A DNA stretch of 64,000 nt from Enoplolaimus lenunculus (taxonomy: Eukaryota; Nematoda; Enoplea; Enoplida; Thoracostomopsidae), in NCBI GenBank assembly GCA_030248215.1, contig JASANG010000678.1, positions 104,431 to 168,430 of the forward strand, given 5' to 3'. Positions within the stretch are counted from its first letter, which is position 1. The number at the start of each line of letters is the position of its first letter. A model generated the notes under the pieces. The model was given only the letters and a program-made list of their open reading frames with translations, searched no databases and was not told the origin of the DNA. A program made the position numbers and the translations under genes. This document shows positions 39,612 to 50,679 of the stretch, piece after piece.

Positions 39612-42600
39612 TCACATTTGTTTTACAGGCTCACAATCAATCAGTAAAAAGCAAATTTCAAACACATTTTTCGTCAAATTAAACAACATTATGTTTTCTT
39701 TCACTCTTTTGAGTTTCTTATTCAATTTCCAATCAGGTTTTTCGAATGTTTCCGACACAAGAACGCGATTATGAGCGTAATACTTACTGAACAACCGTGC
39801 AGCAAGAATAATTTTTTGCAAAAACGATCTAGCAGCGCAATAAATTTCCTTAAACAAACTCCACTCACAATCGTTTAAACTGGTTTCATCGTCAACAAAT
39901 TTAAATAAATTCAAAAATTCTTCAATACGATCTAACAACGTTTTGACTTGCAAATTTTCTTCCAACATCCCAAATTCACCGCAGTTAGAAGTTAAATTTT
40001 TCCACGAAGAACAACCAGACTGATTGCGGTCATGATTAACGTTGATAACTTGATTTCGAACCAAATCGTTATATTTTGTCAAAACTGCACAAATTCGCGA
40101 ATAATTGTAGTTCAAAAATATTCCAGCATCGCCCTGTTCGGTCCACGATTTTGAATTGTCATCCAAATTCAACTGCAACAGTCAACAATCAACAAAATAA
40201 GTGCAGACAAAAAAGCAAAACCAACTACTATCTGCGGTGGTTTTCAACTGAGCGTAGCATTTATAACCAGTCGGTGACAATAGGTCTCCAACTTTTGAAC
40301 GAATGATCGTAACATTTTAAAATATATCACAGCAATCAACAATGATCGCGCGGGTTACTCTGCAAATTTTGAGATTCGTAGAGCTGGCCTGTTTAGAAAC
40401 ATATTACTAACTGACGATAGGTGCTACACATAATTGAGAATACGACTCCTAGAATGAATTATATTAAAAGGTCTAGAGACGCTGAACAGCTGACTCACGT
40501 ACAAAGAATTTAAAATATTCGCGACACCGAAATTCTTTTTGTCATCTCGACGGTGAAATTGTAGCTGCAAATGGCAGTTACATTTTAGTAGGTGAATAAT
40601 TCGTTAATTTAGGATTACGATAACAAAGCCGTCGAGTGACTGAATAGACATTTTTATATCAAAAATTGCGGTTAAAGTAAAACAATTATCGAGAATCCTT
40701 GCTTTTTAGAATTTCTAACCAAAAACGTTGTCTTTAACACCAAATAAGCATTAAAGTTACCTACCTGAATAGGTTTTTCATAGTTTCTTGCCAAAAATTC
40801 AAACGCCACAATAGTTGAATATAAAGAATCGAGTTTATCGCAGCATTCTTGGTCTGAATGTTTGGGGCAAACACTTCCATCGGCGTCGAAATGCATCGAG
40901 GAACCTGGGAAGGACTTTCGAACAGTATTAATTTGTGACAAAGCACACAAACAACCTGTAACACAAAATTACTATCGCAAATAGACTGTTAGTAATAGAG
41001 ATCCATAAAATACTAAACAAATATCTATGTATAACAGAATGCTAACGCAAAATCATAATATATACATATATATACATACATACATACATATATAACGGGC
41101 AACGGCCAAACTAAACAGCTCTCATCCCTTTCATTAGCCAATATGTAGAACACGGCCGTAGCAGTAGCATAAGAATTTTCTTAAGCCTAAGCGTAGCAAT
41201 AATCTTATACATCCTAAGCTTAAGAAAAAAGTCTGAAGTCTAAACTTAAGCTATTGCAGTCCCGCAGAAAAGCGTTCCGTTTCTGATCTTTGCACACAAA
41301 CCCTTTCATGCTATGCGTATTAAGACGCACAAAAACACACCAACAAGAAGACAGATAACCAAATACAAAAACAAAGTCAGTATTGAAGCTGAAAAAGTGA
41401 AAACCTCAAAACCAAAGGGAAATTGCAATTAGTGCCAATCGCTGCCAAATACTAACTTGCAGCAGACTACTGCAGTTGTATCGTATTACATCGTACCATT
41501 TACCCAAAGCAGTGCATGAATTTTACTACAAACTTACGAGTCTTGAAGTCATCGTAATTCAGATCCGAATTTATTTCATCGGAGACGCCGCAGCCACCTC
41601 GTTTTTCAACCACATTGCCTACCGAAATCACCCGTATCAATTCAATAATCCGGCTCAACCGTTCTTGAGAAACGTTACAAACCCTTCGAACGTCGCCTTC
41701 AGTTTCAGTTGCTTCCTGACTAGTATTTCGCTTCCAAATACACCAGCATGCTTGAACCAGATCTTGCTGAATAGCTTCCCCAGTACTAATGCTTGATTTG
41801 CACTTCAACGACTTCCCAGCGCCAACCATCGAATCGTGATTTAAAACAGAACGACCGCATTCAATTTCTTTCCACTCGTTAGAACCTACAAATACACGAC
41901 GCTTGTAATGCGGTTTGAGATGTTTTGACACCAGCATAAATTTCAAAAGATCAACAGACCTCCGCCAAACATGTTTCAAATTGTCAGGAACAATAACAAT
42001 ATGCCGTTTGAGTGTATCATCGCAAGCCGATGGTTCGATACATATATTTGGATCATGACAACAATGCCTCTGTGAAATCGCGCTGTGGCATAACGAAACA
42101 TCGTTGCCGATTAATTGATAAACTGTGAGAGCAACACGCAACTCAATGCTCAACACGTCTTGTTCAGCGTCGTACAGCATAATATGATGCTTGTTGCTAA
42201 AATTCGAAATTGTTGACTTGATATAAAGCTTAACTATTGCTGTTATATGCATTAAAGTTGAGTCGAACGCACAAAATATATTTTGAAGCACGATTGATAA
42301 ACCAATTCTACCTGTTTCGTTGCTAATTACACAGTATTAGCTACAAATTAAAAGTCAGTTTTCGTTTCTATATTTGCTTTCCTCCCGCATGCAATAGTGC
42401 TAACTCAATTGTATACAAAATTCACATCCGTTACTGAATTATTTTCCTAAGCATACGCTCAAAGTCTAAACATAAATCATCTGTTATTTTAGTCATTATA
42501 TGTATGAGGAAAACGTTTGTGGAGGAAAATAAAACACGTATATACCCGAATTATGTGCGTCTGTCAACTCACTAACTATTTTCGATCTTCGAAATTTCAC

Positions 42601-42936
42601 AAGCTTACCTGCCAATCTTTGTGCCATCAACACAAAGGGTTGCAGGCGAACTACTGGTACTGGGACCAACACAGCTACCGTCGCACCGAACTTTATGGAA
42701 CAACACGAATACGTCCTCTAATACGTCACCAATAGTGTTGGTTGAAGATTTTTGTGTCAAAAATAGCTGCGTTATGTGCAAATTCACTCTGAAATCAACT
42801 AGAAAAATAAATATGCAAACTCATCCAATTTTAAACATTACAACAATAAGCGTCCAGGCTGGTGCTGGTTTGGTCGGAGCAGGCAGCCGGCATTATAGCA
42901 ATATTTTTGTACTACAATAAAAAATTCAGCTGTCAT
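39612..42936 (-). CDS. DALRD3: DALRD3-like protein (DALR anticodon-binding domain), spliced
   Basis: Exons 42788-42609, 42307-41538, 40955-40765 and 40172-39612 join in frame with GT-AG introns of 301, 582 and 592 bp. A likely first exon, 42936-42842, carries the ATG but needs a 53-bp intron, so the 5' end is uncertain. The model is about 598 residues; human DALRD3 is 543. The last exon resembles the DALR domain of arginyl-tRNA synthetases: residues GIFLNYNYSRICAVL match the helix holding the conserved Tyr and Arg, followed by NDCEWSLF and the C-terminal FSKYYAHNRV segment. The middle exon carries RHIVIVPDNLKHVWRRSVDLL, which fits human DALRD3 in order and spacing. In vertebrates DALRD3 partners METTL2 to make m3C32 in certain arginine tRNAs. 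That role is known from the family and is inferred here. No aminoacylation catalytic motifs are present. Confidence 0.75.
41151..41286 (+). repeat. TTAGGC-bearing miniature element
   Basis: ACGGCCGTAGCAGTAGCATA at the left, CTTAAGCCTAAGC inside and GCGTTCCGTTTCTG at the right match the family in plus orientation. Confidence 0.6.
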
Positions 42937-43437
42937 CAAATGGTTTTCGTTAAAATCTATCACGTGATTGCAGCTTTTCTTGCAACAACATTGCATGAAG
43001 CTTGTTATGGAAGTAATAGTAGTCTTCGATTTACAACGCATAAACGTTTTTGATAACATTTCGCTTACATAGCAACGGCGACAACAATCCAAATAAAAGT
43101 TGAAACAAGTAATATTTCTTGCAAAACGGTTGTTGAAACTCGTTACTATTTGTACAGACTCTGTGAGCCACTCCGTCAAGTTTGCGGCCAGAGGTAACTG
43201 GTCATCGGGTATAACTGGCTGGAATTGGGGCCACCCAACGAAATTGAAAACGTATTCTAGGAGATAGCTCGTCCAGTTACAATATTTATTTAATCATCCA
43301 CAGACCTTGTGTAGCTTCAACAAATATATAATCAATCTCTGTCCAGGCCAAAAGTAACCAATATATACGTTGTTATTACATTCATAATAGACATACGTGC
43401 GTATACAAATTAGATAATGCGCGAACAACCATCTAAA
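42937..43437. other. 5' region of the DALRD3-like gene with a long minus-strand open frame
   Basis: On the minus strand the frame is open from about 43296 to 42838, unusually long for this DNA, and runs into the proposed first exon. Whether the upstream part is coding is unresolved. Confidence 0.4.
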
Positions 43438-43530
43438 CACGACCTCGTTGAGGCGAGGTCGCAAATAAAACAGTAACTGAAAAACGCCAGCCGACCCGGT
43501 CGGTTGGAAGCAACCAGGCCCCGCCTCGCC
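43438..43530. other. GC-rich patch with an 8-bp perfect hairpin
   Basis: CGACCTCG and CGAGGTCG flank a six-base loop at 43440-43461. The following 70 bases are much richer in GC than the surroundings (GCCAGCCGACCCGGTCGGTT). No gene is recognised. Confidence 0.4.
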
Positions 43531-43732
43531 TTTTCGGCCCGTTAAACCTTTGAACTATATACACAACAGCGCTGCAAAAATGAGGTTTGAATGTTAAAAT
43601 TAGTTACTTGCTTGAGCGATGTTTAGTATTTTTCGCTTCGCATGATGCAAATAATTTCTGATACTAACCACACAAACGTCGTCTAGCCTGCCGGATAAAT
43701 GTTGCTGCAGACCCACACTATTGCCATTTGTT

Positions 43733-44018
43733 CAGTGGCGGATCCAGAATTTTCTGACGGCGACAGGAGGGCGGGCTGGGAATGTTTGAAACGCAATTTT
43801 TACTGTATGCTATATAAGCCATTGACAGTGAAAAATTGTAAGGTAGACTTATCATTTTATATCCAAAACTTTTCTGAAGGAAAAAATTATAAAGTAGGAA
43901 CATTATCGTTTAAAAAATTTCTGAGGGGAAAATTGTAATGCGGGACCTGACCATTTTATCACAAAAAATTTCTCACGGGAGTGTACGCCCCTCCGCTCCC
44001 CTCTGAATCAGCTAGTGC
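43733..44018. repeat. Related element starting CAGTGGCGGATCC
   Basis: The left terminus CAGTGGCGGATCCAGAAT is intact. The right side, around CCTCTGAATCAGCTAGTG, is a decayed inverted counterpart. The interior is AT-rich and non-coding. Confidence 0.45.
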
Positions 44019-44307
44019 ATATATTTAGTTTGTGCATCAAGTCTGTGTTGGTCGAACTTATACGTAATCGAGTCGGTCTATAAAGGGGTAAAACTAAACT
44101 AAACTCAGTTACATTACATCTTTGAAACAGCTTAATTTTAATTTTTGAACAGAAAATATTGAAAATTTAAATCTAGGCAGTATTCACTTGAATTACTACT
44201 GTTATGCGTACCACCTATCTGTGAAAGCTAAATCCTAAAATATAATCTTAAAAGCAAGGACACAACTACAATGTGAATATTTACTGTAGTAAGCCGAATC
44301 ACAAGCA

Positions 44308-44758
44308 AGCGCGGCTGATATTAATTTCGCCACTTCATAGTGTTTCCCCGATTCGCTATTTGGATACGGACTGTTTTTAATTTTCCGATCCAGCTGCAGT
44401 TGCTTGGACCACACATCTTTAACTCATGCCAGGGCCGGACACTTTCTCGATTGTTATGCTCATTATTTCAGGAATATATACTTTTAAGATTTAAGAATGC
44501 TACTTTTTGTAATGAATCAAATTCTGTACTGAATATAACTTGGTCCAGGACAGGAACCACTTGTGCGACCTAATTAAGGTAATTTCCAGGACAGGACCCA
44601 CTTGCGCGACCTAATTAAGGTAATTGATGCTTTTGGAATAATTATTAATTTTGGATTGTACCCATTTTCGGATTTTACCTAAAGAAATAGACTCCTATTG
44701 ATTCACACTCAAAATAGGGACCATGGACTTATCCCTCTGTTATTCGGGTCACTACAAT
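44308..44758. repeat. Two inverted partial copies of the GGGTCACTAC repeat
   Basis: About 44308-44390 resembles the reversed right part (GCTGATATTAATTTCGCCAC, ATACGGACTG). 44698-44758 carries the forward right end, TTATTCGGGTCACTAC. Between them a 45-bp unit (CCAGGACAGGA, then CCTAATTAAGGTAATT) is repeated twice at 44544-44624. Confidence 0.45.
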
Positions 44759-45950
44759 ACTTTACTTACCCAATCATTTTATAGATTCGTTTCATCAATT
44801 TAGCAACAGCGAGTGTTCGGAGGTCGACGAAGGCTAATGGGTCATGGCAATGTAACAGAGCGACTGCCGTTGCACAACACCACATATTTTGATCCACGTA
44901 GGCATTTTCTGACAACAAATAAAACAAGGTTAGTGTTAAGTGCAACCTTAAGACTGTCTTGAAATAAATTCAAAAACAGCAATTTTAGTGTTAAACCTTA
45001 ATACAAATCTTGGTTACGATCCCTGGTGGGGGTCTAGGCCGGGGTGCCCATCCGCTTGGATTCGCCAGTGTTTAACGTTCAAGACATTAACATGATATCA
45101 GATTCGGGCAACATTTGTTTAAAGTCGAGTTTACGGCAGGGTGTAAACGAATAATCAAAATAACGGAAATAGATCGGGTGCAAAATAACAGAAACAAAAA
45201 CCAATATTAAGGAGAAAACGAAAAAGATGTTGCATTTTCTACCAATGCAATTGAGATTTGCCAATATTCACCAGCATAAGCAAAATTTTATGGAAAAATA
45301 GCGAATTCACCCAACATTTTTAACAATGTGAACAATTTTTCTTGCTTTACTTCAAATCGTACAATTGTTGGCATATTGAAAAACTAGATGATTCGTAAGA
45401 ATTATATTACAATTTACTATAAGCATAAAAATAATCGAATATCTTGCGTTTTTGTCACGAAAACGGACTCCGACTTTTGCCGGAAACAGATACCCGCGTT
45501 TACACTGTGGAATAAAGTGCTTTACAATTACGGTAAATTTAACGACTAACTTATTAGTTCCAAATAGCATGACGACCGATCTAATAACCTGGCCATTCTT
45601 CCCATTGCAAATCTCATTGAAGTCAATATTTTATGAAGTTTGTGACACGTGTATTGCTAATAAATTACTAAATTTTACTAGTTTCTACTAAAGTGTACAC
45701 TGGAAAATCTTTCTAAAACAAAACAGGGAATCTGAAGAAGCCTTTTAGATTTTGTTCTTTATACGTTTATCAAGCTATCTGGAAAAGAATTTATGTCAAG
45801 GATTTGTAAAATAAAGCTATCCTTTATCTCCATGAACATTAGCTAAGATTCAAACTCTGGGCAAGCGTTTAATCACCATCGCTCGGTTACCTCACATTCT
45901 TGTTCTAGTTCGACGGGATTATCCAGTCTTGCAGAGTATGTAATGCGCAT

Positions 45951-46409
45951 CAGGGTGCAACCGGAAGTGAAAAATACCGGAGCCGGAGGTCACCGAAACT
46001 TACCGGAGCCGGAGGTCACCGAAACTTACCGGAGTTCACCGAAACTTAGCGGAGCCCGAGGTCACCGAAACTTACCGGAGCCAGAGGACACCGAAACTTA
46101 CCGGAGCCGGCGGTCACCGAAACTTACCGAAGCCGGATGCGAAATTAGGTTGTAAAAATGATGGTTAATTAGTTAATTTTAGCCAATACCTGCAATATGT
46201 TGTTAAGTTGTTTGGTTTTAAACTAATTTTCTGCGAAATTCCGGAAATTCTTTCCTGAAAATTGTGACAAAAGTAAAACGGAACGCGCTAAACAGATAAA
46301 TTTGGCAAAATTTTACTACTGAAATTACATGAACCTCCGGCAAAAATTCTACCGGAGCCGGAGACCGATTTTCTGTCAGAGCCGGAGGCAGACCTCCGGT
46401 TGTATCCTG
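45951..46409 (+). mobile_element. Miniature hAT-like element with expanded CCGGAG minisatellite
   Basis: The termini CAGGGTGCAACCGG and CCGGTTGTATCCTG are inverted. The flanks ATGCGCAT and TTGCGCAT give an 8-bp duplication with one mismatch. Near the left end a unit of about 24 bp (ACCGGAGCCGGAGGTCACCG, then AAACTT) is repeated about six times, up to 46135, which makes this copy longer than the one at 38321-38683. Confidence 0.85.
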
Positions 46410-46784
46410 TTGCGCATAGGAGTATGGATCAAACATTGTATCTTGCGTATTGCGCGCATATATACCTACAGTTTTCAATTATAGTTGCTCAAAAGGGTTA
46501 CGCCCTAAAATTCTTACAATCACTGTACAATTCGTTCCAAAAGGCGACGTTTAAAGATCATGGATGCGCATCCGACACAGAATTCACAAGCGATTTGTCG
46601 ATGACGTCTATAACTCAACAAAACAATACACCAGAAAAAGTTTATTAAAGCCGTGGAAAGATAGTTGAAAAAAGCCATTTGGAAATATACATCTATAACA
46701 TAAAGAAACATGAATCCACTCTCAATTTTTTACACAAACCATCTAAAGCCGGCCATTTTCATATTTTGGCCTATACAAAGATTA

Positions 46785-46910
46785 GGGGCGGAAGGTTTTT
46801 CTAAAATATAGTAAACGTAATCTTTAGACAATTTTTCCTCAGGCTTAGTTATCAGCTCAACCTTGCACTTAGGCTTAAGAATAAGCTTATACTACTGTTG
46901 CGGCCCTGTT
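46785..46910 (-). repeat. TTAGGC-bearing miniature element
   Basis: GGGGCGGAAGGTTTTTC to ACTACTGTTGCGGCCCTG, with CAGGCTTAG and CACTTAGGCTTAAG inside. The right flank TTCTATACACTGGC is shared with the copy at 28233-28386, so the repeat unit extends a little beyond CCCTG. Confidence 0.6.
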
Positions 46911-48424
46911 CTATACACTGGCCTTGCCTTATATCTTCAGACTGACTATTTTATAATAGCAGTTTTAACGATAACTTAACTGAATTAAAAATATGAAAGC
47001 GCTTCCAACTACATTTGTGTATTTCTGGTTCCAGATTTTCTATAAACAGTCCAACACCATTACTAACCCCAGTATTTACAAATAGCAAAATATTAACAAT
47101 TAATTGATAAATAATAAACACAACAAACAATATTAAACAAGTTCACAAAGCGATGGTTAATAAAGCTGAATGGAATGATAAGTGAATTTACACAAATTAC
47201 ACAGAAGAATGAAGCTCTGAAAACAGGATTCATCTGTTTACAACTCAGCCACAAATTTGTCAAAAAATCTCGTTTTCTTAACCAATTTCTAAAAAAGCAG
47301 TGTTAGCTTTATAGCAAGAAACTAAGTGGTATAAAACCTTAAATCGAATTTCTAAATCAGGTTTATCGAGCCAACTTTTATAATTACGTTTAACTTCACT
47401 TCAAAATGATTAGAAGCTATTTTCCAATGCACACAACAAAAACGATCTCACATATTAAAACGTCTCGACGAATATATTGGCAAAGCCGTGAAAACGCTAT
47501 AAAAACAAAAACACATTCGATAACCGACAGACACAAGCAATAGGTAAATTCTGGTTCTAACATGAAGGTAAAACAAATCTGGTTTCTGTTCTCGTAAATA
47601 ATAATTGCTCTGAAATTGCCAGCCTTCCGCCAGCCAAATATGATTTGACAACCAGACCTGATTCACAGGTTTCTGTCAAAATCCTGTTGTGCGACCTCAG
47701 GCTGCAAATTGATAACATCATAGAAATATTTGATTTCATCTGAAGCTGCAAATATTACAAATTGAAAGTTTACACTACTTCAACGAGTCAATCTCAAAAC
47801 TACTGCCAAATAACCTTCATTTTAATGATATAACAGCAAAAATCTGAAAAACATTTACACAATGAAGCATCACAAAACACAACACAATACAATCGACTAG
47901 CATCTAAACTAAAGAAAAAACAAACGTTTTTAGAGCCACGAAAACAAAAAAATAACTTACATATGCATCGAAAACTACCCACATATCAAACCCGGACTCA
48001 AGTGCTACATTCAAAAAATTTCAAAAAACTGTTGGTTCTAGTAAATTTAAGAATTATTTTAATCAAACAAAACAATTCACTAAAAACCTAAAAAAATAAA
48101 CACTAAAGTTCATGAAAACGAATAATATAGCATTACGTTTTATGCACACCTGATTGACGTTATAGAGCGCAAAATTATTCAGTGAGCTTTGATTGGTAAA
48201 TCTCGCAACAGCACTGGTAACTTTCACCAATAGTACATAGTCAAACTATAAATTACTTGAAAAAATTACATTGCAAAACGTGAAAACACGTATAATATCA
48301 TTAAAGCTATTGATAAACGATAACCAACGAACTCAAAATTTATATCAGTGGCTTGTTACCACTAAGAAACTATTCGAATGGATTTACAATTATTTCCAAA
48401 GATACTTTGAGTTAAAATAATCAA
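46911..48424. other. No gene seen
   Basis: AT-rich sequence with only short chance open frames and no recognised repeat. Confidence 0.55.
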
Positions 48425-48511
48425 GCCTTAATTGAGCGAAGCGAAACTCCGAGCGAAGCTCGGAGTTTCGCGAAGCGTTTTATGTTTTGTACTTGGGGGT
48501 CGAAAGGTGGA

Positions 48512-48569
48512 TGTCCGTCCGTCCGTCTGTCCGTCTGTCCGTCTGTCCGTCTGTCCGTCTGTCCGTCCG
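48512..48569. repeat. GTCCGTCT octamer array
   Basis: About seven copies of an 8-bp unit alternating GTCCGTCC and GTCTGTCC. Confidence 0.95.
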
Positions 48570-48787
48570 AAAAGAATCTCATGAACGGCTGAACCGATTT
48601 CAATAAACTTTTTTTGCTTGAAAGCCAATTATACTGGGGTGTTAACCTCGCATTGGGGTATTAAAATTTTAAGCCGTTTATTAGCTACAGGCTAATTTGC
48701 ATAATTATTTAAGCCTAAATTAGGACTTTCCACAATATTTCTCTAATTATTACAGTTAGAAACATTCTAATTTTAGCGTTATAGAGT

Positions 48788-49370
48788 TTTTGGGTGCGAG
48801 GAACCTGCGTAGACTGTTTACAAACCTCCAAAATCGATAATTGAGCAGTTAGCTAATAGATAATTTGCATATTAACATAGTTTATAAGCCTAAATTAGGA
48901 CTTTTTACAATATTTTCACTAATTATTAAGGTTAAAAGCAATATAATTTCAGCAATAAAGGGTTTTTAGGTGCGAGGAATTTGAATAAATTGTTTACAAA
49001 CATCCAAAACCGATAACTGAATAGTTAGCTAATGGCTTATTTGCATATTGCTTAATTGACAAGGCAAAATTAGGACTATTTAAATTATTTCAATAATTAT
49101 TAGGGTTTACTGAAGGTTTTTGGGTGCGAGGAATCTGAATAAATTGTTTACAAACCTCCAAAACCGATAATTGAATAGTTAGCTTATAGCTAATTTGCAT
49201 ATTTGCTTAATTGACGAGACAAAATTAGGACTTTATAAAATTATTCTAATAATTATTAGGGTGGCTGAAGGGTTTTTGGGTGCGAGGAATCTGATGAAAT
49301 TCCTTAAAAGCCTCGAAAACTGATAAATGAATAGTTAGCTAATAACTAATTTGCATATTACCTTAATTGA
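48788..49370. repeat. Satellite-like tandem array, four units of about 155-172 bp
   Basis: Each unit starts TTTTTGGGTGCGAGGAA (near 48786, 48962, 49116 and 49272). Each continues through TTTACAAACCTCCAAAACCG, GAATAGTTAGCTAATAGC, TTAGGACTTT and AATAATTATTAGGGT. The units differ by scattered substitutions. Confidence 0.85.
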
Positions 49371-49425
49371 TTACGTGTGTTCGAGCTTCGCTCAATAAAT
49401 GTAGTCCCACTACGACTGGTATATA

Positions 49426-50679
49426 GTCTATTTTCTCAAATTAGTGGGATTTTCCGCATGTGTTTGAATCGCAAGTCATAAACTTTTAAATTTCAGTCAA
49501 TGTGAAGGACCACTTTACAAACAGTTAAAGAATGTTTTAGATATAACAGCAATAATCTTATAAGTTAGCTTTACCGGCACACATTATGAAGGCATTCCTC
49601 GTACAGAAATTTCACATTTTAGTGGTAGGTAGGTAGAACGTTGGCTTGAAGATTCGAAGGCGAAATAATTCAAACTATTGCCTTTTTAGTTGCTTTGTTA
49701 AAAGGTCAGATGTTCCGATCGATCCTACCTATAAGCTGACAACACATTGTACGCATTTGTAAAAAACTGCCAAAGCGGTCTCTATACCTTATATCTAACA
49801 AACCACTGTTCACGAAATTCTGCGCACTAACATAGAAAACAACCCGGTAAAATGTAGTAATATCCCATGTTGATCCTAGATTTCAGTAAGGGCTTGTCAG
49901 ATCATCGTACACGAATCCAAAGCAGATGAAAGGAAGTATATAATTAAGTATATGCAATACAACAAAATTTCGTGTAAACCTTAGATTTGAAATAACGGCA
50001 CTTCCTTCCTAAAATGTAGCTAAAATTCATCCGAAAGGCAAAAAACGATCAAAGTTAACAGAAAACAAGAAAAGAAACTACAAACGTTGAGTATACAGCA
50101 ACATTTATTTTAATACTGAAACAGGAAAGTTAATACATACACCGCAAGTGAAAAATTGAATAAAATGTAAAAAATCACGACGTTGTTTTTTCCTGAATAC
50201 CTTCCATACAAGAAATTTTCGGCGTCAATAACACCAAAAGCATTATTGTGACAAAATTTTTGCAATTTACTCAGCAATTTTAAACAAACTGTGGGTTCGT
50301 GTACTCGTGTACACTTCCTACACCACAGTTTTCAAAATACATAATCAGATTTTGTCATAACTTAGGCTTAGCCTTAAGCTTACGGGTGAAAATTGTACAA
50401 GAGCAGAACAGTGCTTTAACTCGTGATGGTAAACATTAAAAATGATTTAGACCACCATATAGCAACTATTTTTCTTTCCCAAAATAAACACAGCACACCC
50501 TGGAATATACTTTTTCTTGCGTCCCAAATTTGTATATGAACTGAAATCAGTACCAAAAATGAGTCAACTTCGCTCAATGACATTCAAGCTACAATGAAAA
50601 CCTATTCAAAAAACACGACAAAACACTGCTAAGCTGTGATTTTCCGAAAGATACAGTACAAGCTCACGCAATATCTTAT
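49426..50679 (-). other. 3' flank of the DUF4476-like gene
   Basis: No exon is seen. On the minus strand AATAAA at 50109-50104 lies about 570 bases after the stop and could be a polyadenylation signal. A few TTAGGC-like hexamers occur near 50360-50385. Confidence 0.35.

Larger units (their letters stand above)
48425..49425. mobile_element. Composite repeat element: hairpin, octamer array and 155-bp satellite
   Basis: The left part holds the hairpin CTCCGAGCGAAGCTCGGAG near 48448-48466. A (GTCCGTCT)n array follows at 48512-48569, then AACCGATTTCAATAAAC. Four satellite-like units run to about 49370. The right end is CGAGCTTCGCTCAATAAATG and AGTCCCACTACGAC. The same right end occurs inverted at 13976-14075, so this is a dispersed element and not a local expansion only. 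No coding frame is seen. Confidence 0.6.

Noticed and set aside
43080-43296. Fibulin-like cysteine-rich exon on the minus strand (DCCRRCY)
   Set aside because: Only one short Cys cluster is present and no EGF-like exons follow. The DALRD3-like model explains the neighbouring exons.
48512-49370. CRISPR array
   Set aside because: Units are directly adjacent without unique spacers, and the DNA is animal. It is satellite and octamer repetition.
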